Below the pieces are notes generated by a model, which was not told where the DNA came from, did no database searches, and saw nothing but the letters and a program-made list of their open reading frames with translations. From Lingula anatina (taxonomy: Eukaryota; Brachiopoda; Lingulata; Lingulida; Lingulidae): DNA of 64,000 nt. The stretch covers positions 275,507 through 339,506 of the forward strand of contig NW_019775397.1 in the NCBI RefSeq assembly GCF_001039355.2. The letters are read 5' to 3'. Every line of letters starts with the position of its first letter. Within the stretch, counting starts at the first letter, position 1. Below are positions 44,268-52,807 of this stretch, piece after piece. The translations under genes and the position numbers were made by a program.

Positions 44268-44450
44268 TACACATCGTTACGTCATAATTACGTAACAGGG
44301 GACCTCCAACCAAATACTACTTACTTTGTCCCTATATGTGGATACGCAATGTTACGTCATAATTACATCAGGAGACCTCCAACCAAATGATTACGTGTTG
44401 TTACGTCATACTTACGTGACAGGGCCTCCAGGGGACCACCAGGCAAATGG
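44085..44450. promoter_or_regulatory. TTACGTCATAATTAC iterons with (AT)n, upstream of gamma-3
   Basis: Four or five spaced copies of GTTACGTCATAATTAC or close variants, separated by CAACCAAAT and GGGGACCTCC-type sequence, and interrupted by an (AT)n array at 44209-44264. The motif resembles CRE/ATF or PAR-bZIP sites. Arrangement as iterons near virus-like genes suggests a promoter or origin, which is inference. Confidence 0.5.
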
Positions 44451-44696
44451 TAACCCAACGGTTAGAGTTTTGTATTATACCACGTGTCAATTTCTTATCG
44501 GCTATTGAAAGTAGTTTGACATGAACACGGTATAACTTTTCGGCCTCAGCTTTCATGTTACAATAACTCAAAACAGAGGCTTCACGAACAGTTATAGTCT
44601 GATCCAAAAAAATGTCTTGTGACTATTTCAATGTCCCCCAACGAATAACTTCGCATATACGAAAAGTTAAATATTTATACAAATTTGTATTCTCAG

Positions 44697-45341
44697 TCAT
44701 TTGCGCACAAACGCAATTTGCGTCTCTCCAGGAAATACACAAGTTCTCAATCGAATTTCGTCTTCGCAATCTTGGGTAAAATCAATCAGTAGATAACCGT
44801 TCGGTTTTTCTGTTGCCTGTTTGAACACGTCGAGAAAACCGCTTGCTTCTCCGTACATTTGTGTGGCTAAGGTTCTTACTTGGAGAACATCTCTCGGGTT
44901 TTTAAAAAGCACGATATAGTGGCTATTCAAAGAGATTGTTCTGGCTTGTTTTTCCTTTGGAAATAGTGTCTGCATTATAAATATAACGCTGACGTTCAAA
45001 TGATGAGAGCCTTTGGTAAATAAATCGCGAATTCTACTGTCACTCCCAGCTTCTGCGAATAAATCATCAAAAATGACCAGGTTGCTTAGATTTGCGTCAA
45101 AAAAGTTCTCCGGTTGAAAGTCAACTGGTATGCCTTTCACAAATGTTATGTTGTTGATGACGTCTTCCATTTCAATAAAAACGGGTTGCCAGATCGAATA
45201 GAAATAAAATATTTTATCGGGAGGCGGAGATATCATTATACCCGCATTTAGCAGAAGATTTTTCACCCAAGTAGTTTTTCCGCATTTCGTTGGACCAGAA
45301 ACAAGCATCGTACTGGGCGATTTAAAACGCACGTCACCCAT
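44697..45341 (-). CDS. FtsK/A32-type DNA packaging ATPase of Polinton/adintovirus kind
   Basis: An open frame of 214 aa from the ATG at 45341. The same frame is open further up to 45419, but without ATG. Walker A is GPTKCGKT (residues 16-23). Walker B-like NLVIFDDLF has Asp92-Asp93. A family-typical stretch follows: LFTKGSHHLNVSVIFIMQ, TISLNSHYIVLFKNPRD and GYLLIDFT. ATPases of this family pump viral DNA into capsids and are a hallmark of Polintons and adintoviruses. No stop or frameshift was seen, unlike the neighbouring polymerase pieces. No capsid, protease or integrase gene is visible nearby. Confidence 0.85.
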   Translation of the reverse strand: MGDVRFKSPSTMLVSGPTKCGKTTWVKNLLLNAGIMISPPPDKIFYFYSIWQPVFIEMEDVINNITFVKGIPVDFQPENFFDANLSNLVIFDDLFAEAGSDSRIRDLFTKGSHHLNVSVIFIMQTLFPKEKQARTISLNSHYIVLFKNPRDVLQVRTLATQMYGEASGFLDVFKQATEKPNGYLLIDFTQDCEDEIRLRTCVFPGETQIAFVRK

Positions 45342-45415
45342 GGTGATAAATGACTTTTGCAAACCACAACACGACACTTTATAATAGTTTTCGCGATTGA
45401 TCTCAATACTACCAC

Positions 45416-45580
45416 TCACCTTTGTTTTTTTGTGCTTTCTTCAAAATTTTCTAAATGCTCGGCCAGCTCATCATCGCTTATGGTTTGGTGCTGAAAGCCT
45501 TGCTCTATTTCAAACTGTTCCACGTGAGCAACCAATTCACAGTCAGTTATATTGCTCTGCCATAGTTCAAAGTCAGCCAT
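45416..45580 (-). CDS. short acidic protein upstream of packaging ATPase, possible first exon
   Basis: ATG at 45580, 54 residues, stop at 45416. It is acidic with a leucine pattern: FELWQSNITDCELVAHVEQF and ISDDELAEHLENFEE. The final codons read CAAAG|GTGAGT, a consensus splice donor that contains the stop codon. It could be either a complete small protein or the first exon of a spliced product. The ATPase frame starts downstream in another frame. D-x-E-L-x-x-x-E-F-type starts are common in genes of virus-like elements, but the function is unknown. Confidence 0.45.
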   Translation of the reverse strand: MADFELWQSNITDCELVAHVEQFEIEQGFQHQTISDDELAEHLENFEESTKKQR

Positions 45581-45654
45581 GTCTCTCCGGTTGGATGTGT
45601 ATGTGGTGTTTGTGAGAGATGGTTTTTTTATAGACAGCACTCACTCAGCTGCTG

Positions 45655-45975
45655 CACAAAGTATGTTTACTTTTCTTTTCACAACGTAAACCCAAAATTG
45701 GACGAGTAAATAACGGTCTCTCCAGGGTGACAATTTCTTGCTCAGTTATGTTTACTTTTCTTTTCACAACGTAAACTCGAAACCGGACAAGTAGATTAAG
45801 TTCTCTCTAGGGGGTAATTTCTCACTCAACTATGTTTATTTTTCTTTCACAACCTATACTCGAAATTGGACAAGTAAATAAAGTTCTCTCCAGGGGATAT
45901 TTTCTTGCTGAGCTTTGTTTTCTTTTCTTTTCAAAACGTAGACTCGAAATCGGACAAGTAAACAATCACTTACTG
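45655..45975. repeat. tandem repeat, about four units of 84 bp, upstream of ATPase cassette
   Basis: Units contain ATGTTTACTTTTCTTTTCAC, AACGTAAACTCGAAA, TTGGACAAGTAAATAA and TCTCTCCAGGG. They lie between gamma-4 and the acidic ORF/ATPase pair and so on the upstream side of both, where a promoter would be expected. Confidence 0.8.
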
Positions 45976-45976
45976 G

Positions 45977-46129
45977 TTAATCCAAAATAATTGGATTGTG
46001 CTCCGATCCTAACGGAGCTTCTACTAGCATCAATATTAAAAGCAACGTCTGGAACGTTGCCTCCTCCATGTAAATACGGTGGGAGAAATTTCTCCCGTCT
46101 GCCGTATAAATGTATATGGTAAAAATCAT
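45977..46129 (-). CDS. gamma-4 small protein, 50 aa
   Basis: ATG to stop, 50 residues: IFTIYIYTADGRNF, YMEEATFQTLLLILMLVEAP and GSEHNPIILD. It matches gamma-3 along its full length with a variable middle. The upstream region (46130-46700) is shared with other gamma copies (TCGGTTGGTG, CGTGCCAAGATAAG). Confidence 0.5.
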   Translation of the reverse strand: MIFTIYIYTADGRNFSHRIYMEEATFQTLLLILMLVEAPLGSEHNPIILD

Positions 46130-46740
46130 AGTAGCTTGGTGGGTAAATGACTGCCAAACTGTTATTCAGACGCTATGTGCAGGTTATTAATATTGATATG
46201 CTGTGTACAAGTTATAATCCGGTAGGACGCGGTTCCAAGGCAACGACACACTAAAACTGTTTATGCTGCAATTTAATTACACAATTTTATTTACCTTAAA
46301 TGTGTTCTTTTGTGGCAAGCTCGTTCTAGATAGCAACGGAAAGGGGTACTGAATGAACTCTGTTACATAATTCCTAGTGTGGGTCGGTTGGTGTAACACG
46401 TGCCAAGATAAGCCGCCTCCCGGATAAAACGGTGTAACACGTGTCAAGATAAATAGGTGTCACTGCTTCAAGATAAGACGCATCCTAGATTAAAGGACAT
46501 TCAATTAAGTGGTCGTGATCAAAGATAAAAGACTGTTCTGCTTTTGTTGTTGCATTCCATTGATTTTAAAACAATTCCGTTGCATCCAAAGACCATTCTA
46601 ATTAATTTAAAAACAATGGAATTACGTGATGTTGTGCCACCAGTTAATTTTTAAATGGTGATGTTGTTAATTTCTAAACAGCTGCAATGATGCTTGATGT
46701 TGTAACTATAAAACTCCTCTTATACTACTCCCTCTTTTTA
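46130..46740. other. gamma-type upstream region
   Basis: Non-coding sequence similar to 36760-36950, 40525-40796 and 43560-43790, with GTTCCAAGGCAACGACGCAC-like and GCTCGTTCTAGAT-like blocks. Probably the duplicated promoter region of the gamma unit. Confidence 0.4.
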
Positions 46741-47156
46741 GTTAATCTCTATGAATGACTCTTCTTTTTCTGAGTCAGTCACTAGACTCGCTACGACTTC
46801 TTTTCCATTGCTATACAACGAGCAATACCAAATTTATTCATATCTACCATTGCGGACAGCGTCTTATTGTAAGTAGAGAGTAAGGAGTATTATTCTTTTT
46901 AAAACAAACTGGTTGGTGCCAAGTCTGTTCAATTTATAGTTCTTTCTTTTAAGGAAATAATTGACCTTTAGGTAAACACAATATGGCATGTGTGTACAAG
47001 CGAGACTTCTTCATTCCAAGAAGTTGTGGAAAATCTATCATATGTCTCAGTTAAAACATTAAAATGCTCTTTAAAACAAGAGTCCTTCACGTGACACTGA
47101 TAAAATTAAACAAAATACTAAAACTCACCCGCCTATATTGTACATTTATTGTACAT

Positions 47157-47440
47157 TCAAAATTCTGCTCTTCCATTGGAAGGTGTGCAATATCTGCACC
47201 TGTCAGCTGACCCAGAGAGGCATCTTTTTTCTTGCCTAGAGCTGCGTAGATTTCTTGGAAGAGCTGTAAGAACGCTAACCAATCAGCATATGTCATCATG
47301 ATGACCGTGGCAATGGAGGCGCCCTGTTCTTAACTGATCTTTATGGGACATCTTAGGCCATCTAATGACAATGTGTAACCATTGCAAAACGGGACTGCTA
47401 AAACTTGCTCTTTCAACAAGGCCTCTTCGATTCCTTCTGT
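47157..47440 (-). pseudogene. zeta-2, unrecognised array gene with premature stop
   Basis: Paralogue of zeta-1 with the same motifs (GYTLSLDG, TYADWLAFLQLFQEIYAALG). A TAA replaces a Tyr codon after RCPIKIS. It lacks the CACTA insertion, so it defines the empty site of that element. The frame continues upstream past 47418. Confidence 0.6.
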
Positions 47441-47876
47441 GTGTCTCTTGAAATGGCCTCACATGGTCAAGTAAAACAGATTTTTTTCTGACTTTAGCAT
47501 TTAGTGTAAATGTATCTTGTCTTATCAAGAACTCTTGATTTGCTCATGGGTAATTTATCTTTTTATCTTTTTGCGTTGCTCCACATTATTTTAACACACT
47601 TCCAAAACTAGCCGGATTAAAGGGGTCATACTATAATGTCCTTAGAAATTCACGTGTCTCCTTGTTACTGCTTTCATTATTTCATTATTGAACAAAAACG
47701 GGTGCCAAGTCTTTTCCTCCCCAAGTAAGTCTCTTGCCTGATTAACTTTTGTAAATTCTTGCTATTTGGACGAGGCGTACCCCCAACATTCTCCAGCCAT
47801 GATGGAATTAAAAAAAAAGGCTATTCTATTGAGATCTATCCTATTTGATATATGAATAATTAGATATATGAATAAA

Positions 47877-48150
47877 TGGGGTACCGATACATTTCACCCT
47901 CCATGATTTGGATTGGGTCTTCTGAGTCCCGTAAAAATTATATAACTTAAAATATTTATTGGAAATACCAAATAAAATACTAAATAAATACGTATGATAA
48001 CGCTTTGCACAATTGTCTGTATGAATCGTTAGAATATATGATGTAAAAGATACTTACGTCCACTCTAAACACTTCCACCGTCACATCCTCATTGTAAAAA
48101 ATTAAAACCAGGTGCTTGCACCTGACGCAGCGGTAGAGGAAAAATTCCAT
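47877..48150 (-). pseudogene. alpha-4, copy lacking exon 2 donor
   Basis: Exon 1 (48150-48058) is intact with FFLYRCVRCKHLVLIFYNED and VEVFRVD. Exon 2 has the mutated acceptor shared with alpha-1 and alpha-3. A deletion removes the end of exon 2 and its donor, joining directly to intron sequence (ATTTATTCATATA). No exon 3 follows. Confidence 0.55.
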
Positions 48151-48350
48151 GTTTTGGATGAGAAATTTGTCAGATTTCTCAGTATTTATACAGCAAAAGA
48201 CAATGACAGTCGTGTATTACGTCGGAGAATCTTTACAAGAAACGCCGTTGTATAATCGTCTTGAAAGAAAATGTCCGAACATTCTGGAAAATCACTTGAT
48301 CTTATCTAGGCAGTGCGTGATATTTTTTTCTAAATCGCATATAGTGTTTT

Positions 48351-48764
48351 CTAAATAACAGCAGCTAGGACTGACTCTTCTGAGTCGGCCACTACGACCC
48401 TCTTTTCTGAGTCGTCCGCTATGACTGACTCTTCTTCTGAGTCGGCCACTACGACCCTCTTTTCTGAGTCTTCCACTACGACTGACTCTTCTTCTGAGTC
48501 GGCCACTACGACCCTCTTTTCTGAGTCGTCCGCTACGACTGACTCTTCTTCTGGGTTGGCCACTACGACCCTCTCTCTACCGTTTAAAAAAAATACACAT
48601 TTAAGTTTAAATGCTTTGCCTGATATTTTGAATATTATACATGCGTTACGTACCTGTGCATCAACGTGAAACGATTTCACGTTGTAGTGCTGATATATTT
48701 TTTCTGTCACGGCTACAATGTAGCCATGGCCAATATCGCAGTGCTGTACTTCTATCTGTGCCAT
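48351..48764 (-). CDS. delta-1, C-rich N-terminus plus acidic repeat tail, 137 aa
   Basis: ATG at 48764. The N-terminal part (VEVQHCDIGHGYIVAVTEK, VKSFHVDAQ) matches delta-2, though one Cys of the C-x2-C is Gly here. A donor follows at the same point as in delta-2 (CAG|GTACGT), but the frame stays open through it. After a hydrophobic segment (FKLKCVFFL) comes the repeat tail: VVVADSEEES and VVADDSEKR units of about 19 residues. Each unit has a Val-rich core beside acidic and Ser residues, similar in layout to phospho-regulated SIMs and rich in likely CK2 sites. It may be spliced (acceptor-like GGTAGAGAG near the repeat) or read straight. The function is unknown. Confidence 0.5.
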   Translation of the reverse strand: MAQIEVQHCDIGHGYIVAVTEKIYQHYNVKSFHVDAQVRNACIIFKISGKAFKLKCVFFLNGRERVVVANPEEESVVADDSEKRVVVADSEEESVVVEDSEKRVVVADSEEESVIADDSEKRVVVADSEESVLAAVI

Positions 48765-48830
48765 GTTGCTGTGGTATTAACGCCGAGAAATGGGGGTATT
48801 TATACGCAACAGAAATGGTGTGACTTTGCA

Positions 48831-49195
48831 GGTTTTGTCTTTATTTTCATAACAAATATTAAGATAATTATATAATACATCTTTCAACTCCACTAACTCT
48901 GCAATTTTTCTGCAAAACAAAAAGATTTAACCCTTTGCTTGTCAAATATTTATCGGGGAATTATAGGCAACCGAATGACATGACTTTGCAGTTTTTTCTT
49001 TCATTTTAATATCAAATATTAAATAATTATATAATACACCTTTCAACTCTACTGACTCTGCAATTTTTCAGCAAAACGTAAAGATTTAAACCTTTGCATG
49101 TCAAATATTTATCGGGGAATTATAGGCGACAGAATGACATGACTTAGCAGTTTTTTCCTTCATTTTAATAGCAAATATTAGAATAATTATATAAT
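48831..49195. repeat. tandem repeat, about 163-bp period, three units
   Basis: Units share TTTTTTCTTTCATTTTAATA, ATAATTATATAATACA, CTCTGCAATTTTTC and AATATTTATCGGGGAATTAT. The last unit is partial. A remnant of the same sequence lies near 52790-52890 beside delta-2. Confidence 0.85.
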
Positions 49196-49599
49196 ACAGC
49201 ATAACCATTTTTGGTGAAATAAAATAACTCTGCTATTTTTCAGCAAAACAAGTATGCTGCCTTGTCGACTCTGCCTGTCTGATTGCTGACAAATCCGTTT
49301 AACACACAAGACTTGAAATATTACCTCGTAGCTATCCAAGTACCTCGTCATTGACATTCGCTTACAAAGCGATATTTGCAAATCTGCCAGCACGTTCTTC
49401 AAGTGTTAGTTTGTTGACAAATCCACTGGACCGATAAGACCCACCTGCCCTCTGCTTGTCGCGTCGTAGGTATCCCAGGCCATCAAGTGCATTTGTCATT
49501 CACATTCGCTTGCAACGCCTCATTTACGCTCTAAAAAAACTGCATAAAAAGTATATGGTGTATCAAAAAAGCAGCTTGTGCGGTCCATTACAAACTACT

Positions 49600-49910
49600 A
49601 GCCACTACCACCCTCTTTTCTGAGTCATCCGCTACGACTGACTCTTATTATGGGTCGGCCACTACGACCCTCTTTTCTGAGTCGTCCGCTACGACTGACT
49701 CTTCTTCTGAGTCAGCCACTACGACCCTCTTTTCTGAGTCATCCGCTACGACTGACTCTTCTTCTGAGTCAGCCACTACGACCCTCTTTTCTGAGTCATC
49801 CGCTACGACTGACTCTTCTTCTGAGTTGGCCACTACGACCCTCTTTTCTGAGTCATCCGCTACGACTGACTCTTCTTCTGGGTTGGCCACTACGACTCAC
49901 TCTTATTCTG
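49600..49910 (-). repeat. coding minisatellite of acidic repeats, about 57-bp period
   Basis: Five units open on the minus strand throughout, encoding EEESVVADDSEKRVVVADS-type repeats of 19 residues. No start codon and no stop to either side could be tied to a full gene (stop at 49648), so this is probably a detached tail of a delta-type gene. Third-position differences between units leave the amino acids mostly unchanged. Confidence 0.75.
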
Positions 49911-49971
49911 TTATTCTATTTCATCTTGGGTACAATTTGCATATGAACGGAATGGCTAACGGTTCTTGTTG

Positions 49972-50256
49972 CTATGTATTCTTACTTCTTGACCAGTAGT
50001 GACCGGAAGTAGAAGGGAGTTGTATTCCTGGGAATTTTTTTATTTGAAAGGTGAAGGCGTAATGGGGGTCTGTACCATGCTTAGGTTTGTGGAGTGGCAC
50101 GTCTAAATATTTGTGTTTGTCTATGTCATTGTTGTTCCTATTTACACCCTTGCAACTGAATTTTGGTTTTGTTTCACTTCCAAAACAGTAATACGTTTTA
50201 CTGCAAAGACTAACGATGCCATCACCAATCCACTCAGCCTTGAACAACTCGACCCC
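49972..50256 (-). pseudogene. C-terminal fragment of family B polymerase, second lineage
   Basis: An open frame of about 90 residues with FKAEWIGDGIVSLCSKTYYC and KFSCKGVNRNNND. The pattern is known near the C-terminus of the DNA_pol_B_2-type polymerases whose N-terminal half lies at 42186-43197. It is on the same strand but upstream of that half, so the order is reversed relative to a working gene. It abuts gamma-5 at a G run (50257-50266), which marks the junction. Confidence 0.6.
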
Positions 50257-50378
50257 AGGGGGGGGGGTTCTAACTCAGCTAAAAATAGCATAAGGAGATG
50301 TATTATGATATCATCTGTATAGATGACAAAGGAAAACTGTCTTCCGTCTTCAAGTTCTATTACAATTCTGGAAATCAT
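50257..50378 (-). pseudogene. gamma-5, fused to polymerase fragment
   Basis: ATG at 50378. Gamma N-terminus MISRIVIELEDGRQF, FVIYTDDIIIHLLMLFLA, ELEPP. The frame then runs through the G run into polymerase-derived sequence in a foreign frame until 50142. The normal gamma ending (NPIIL) is missing. Confidence 0.55.
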
Positions 50379-50457
50379 TTTTCTGTGGTGGGTAGCTCAG
50401 CTAACAAATGTTTCGGTTAAGATGACACCGATGACCATGGAAATAACACCCGTTCAT

Positions 50458-50623
50458 TAAATCTATTACCTCGACGTCAACTTCTTCTTCATCGTCGCTG
50501 AGGTTTGTGATGTCTACGACCACGATGTCCTCCATTCTAATCGATTCATCGTGGGAGTGGGAGACTTACCGGTTTCACCGTCCGTTAGGATGATGAAGTG
50601 TTATATCTGGAAAAAATGTTGGC
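50458..50623 (-). pseudogene. beta-4, broken SIM-type exon
   Basis: Aligns with beta-1 and beta-3 but has small deletions and stop codons in the first half. VVVVDITNLSDDEEE and VEVIDLM remain readable. The position relative to the downstream spacer (to about 50890) is the same as for beta-2. Confidence 0.6.
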
Positions 50624-50997
50624 TATTGTCACAACAAACTAAGAAAAATTCAACAAAATCATGAGGCTGATCCCTATCCCATACTCAATGCTCCTTTAGC
50701 TCATGAAAATGTCTTGGTAATAACTGGAAATTGAACGAGGGCGCTTCACTAAACCAAAGCGTGTATCCCTGCACAGATGAGAGTCGTTTGCTACCGCTAT
50801 TATTATATTTTTATGGTAGTTTGAGAGCCTGTAAATGTTAATCATTCCTTTATGCTCAATAAACTATTATTACATTGTACAGGATTTAAACCCGTGTAGT
50901 TTCAATCAGTTTATTCTGTACAAATAGGCCATATTTACCTTTTTTGCGTTATAAACGCCCGGGTTCAAAAATTCTTCATCCAAGTCTTCCCTCTGCA

Positions 50998-51123
50998 ATT
51001 GACTGACTCTTCTGAGTTGGCCGCTATGACTGACTCTTCTGAGTCAGCCACTATGACTGTCTCTTCTATGTTGGCAGCTACCACTGACTATTCTTCTGAG
51101 TCGGCCACTACTACTCCCTCTTC
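50998..51123. repeat. acidic-repeat minisatellite
   Basis: Four or five degenerate TGACTCAGAAGA units next to a MFSVMD start on the minus strand. The start and the acidic frame are out of register here. Confidence 0.7.
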
Positions 51124-51747
51124 TTAGGAATGTCCATTACGGAAAACATGATTGCTTGTAGAGAAATACACCACAATCTTTGAATTGAAAATGTTCTGAG
51201 TTAACAGTCCGTAAATGGTAAGTTAAATATGCTGGAAATTCATCGTGCAAAAAAAAAATACAGATTTACAGTTTTCAATTATTTTTATTTTTGCTCAAAA
51301 ATCACCCTGTGTGCGATACGTTTCTCTATTTTTGCTTAAAGATCACCCTGTGCGTGTTACATTTTTCTATTTTTGCTTGTGCGTGTTTAGTCCATCTCTG
51401 AAAAAAAAGAATCCTTAATTACAGAGACAAACAAGGCTTTTGAGCTTCTATAATAATCATAAATGACAAATTTACATCCACATATTCTTATGTAAAACGT
51501 TTTAGCATTCAGTGAAACGACATTATATTATGTGGTAAACAAAACTTACCCGGCTAAATTACCGGCTCTGCCTACCCGGCTAATTATCGATAATGACGTC
51601 TAACATCTGTAAAAAGAAAAAAAATTTCATTATTGCTTCGTCGCCGCTTTTTTAAGTAATTATGGACAATGTATATTTTTGTATATGTTTTCCACTTTAA
51701 CGCAGTATGCTACAAGACATTCTCCTTGATATATGAATAAATGTTGT

Positions 51748-52013
51748 TTACAGTTCCCCCTCAGTTATGTCGAACGGGTCTTCCGAGTCCTGTAAAAAAA
51801 TTATATAATTTAAAATATTTATCGAAAATACTTAATAAAACACTAAATAAATACGTATGATAAAGCTATGCACAATTGTCGGCATTAATCGTTAGAATAC
51901 ATGATGGAAAAGATACTTACGTCCACTCTGAAGACCTCAACCATCATATCCTCCGTATAAAAAATTAATACCAGGTGCTTGCACCTGACGCAGCGGTAGA
52001 GGAAAAATTCCAT
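51748..52013 (-). CDS. alpha-5, two-exon short form with intact splice sites
   Basis: Exon 1 is 52013-51921 (31 codons; FFLYRCVRCKHLVLIFYTED, VEVFRVD). Exon 2 is 51789-51748, entered by a canonical acceptor (TTTTTTACAG) and ending DITEGEL-stop. That gives 44 aa. A deletion in exon 2 creates the stop, so the exon 3 found at 51606-51580 is not needed. It is the only alpha copy with a start codon, canonical splice sites and no frameshift. Confidence 0.55.
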
Positions 52014-52619
52014 GTTTAAGATGAGAAGTCTGTAAAATCGATTTCTCCGTATTTATACAGCAAAATACAATGACAGTCATGTATTAAGTCGGAGAAACTT
52101 AACAAGGAACTCCGTATAATCGTCTTGAAAGAAAACTGCCAAATGTTCTGGAAAATCACTTGATCTCTTCTAGGCAGTGCGTGATAATTTTTTCTAAATC
52201 GCATATAGTGTTTTCTAAATAATCGCATAAAGCGTTTTCTAAACAACTATATGAAAAATCTGATGCTATTGTAAGTAGTTGTACTAAATTGTAATGATCT
52301 AAAAGTCTCAACCACAACATCTGAACCAAAGATGGTCAAGGGGAGTTGGTTCTCTTTCCAGACTTTATCGTCTTACATTTTCCAAATACGGAGAGAAAAA
52401 ACGAAATAGTCAAAGTGTTCTATATGATTTCTGTAATGCAAATTTGACTGAAAATCGGTCACTCTGTAAATAAGTTTAAACTGTTTGTCAAAAGACGAAG
52501 TGCATGGAGTGAATATATGCAATACATAGAAAATACACATCTCCACTGTTAAAAATACGTACGTTTTAGTTAAAAATCCTTTGCCTGATATAATTGTATA
52601 TTATGCATGCGTAACGTAC

Positions 52620-52730
52620 CTGTGATTCTACGTGAAATCTCTTCACGTAATAATTATTATATTCTTTCTCTGACACGGCTACAATGTAGCCGTGACAAAT
52701 GTCACATGTCTGTACTTCTACCTGTGCCAT
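52620..52730 (-). CDS. delta-2 first exon, C-x2-C motif
   Basis: 37 codons from the ATG at 52730 to a canonical donor (CAG|GTACGT): VEVQTCDICHGYIVAVSEK and VKRFHVESQ. Compared with alpha exon 1, it has the same C-x2-C, hydrophobic strand, acidic patch, F-(R/H)-V-(D/E) ending and phase-0 donor. The two families therefore probably share an ancestral exon. The next exon is not identified; the nearest acidic repeats downstream are at 51.0-51.1 kb. Confidence 0.5.
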
Positions 52731-52807
52731 GTTGCTGTGGTATTAACGCAGAGAAATGGGGGTATTTATACGCAACAGAAATGGTATGACTTTGCAGTTA
52801 TTTTTCT

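Noticed and set aside
45966-46127. Alternative frame of 63 aa over gamma-4
   Set aside because: The gamma-4 frame aligns with four other copies; the overlapping frame does not.
49600-49910. Regular repeats resembling a CRISPR array
   Set aside because: The units are contiguous 57-bp minisatellite repeats with no unique spacers, in a eukaryotic genome, and they are open on the minus strand as acidic protein repeats.
49650-49946. Plus-strand frame rich in Arg/Leu/Ser across the minisatellite
   Set aside because: It is the antisense shadow of the acidic minus-strand repeats; its periodic composition follows from the repeat alone.
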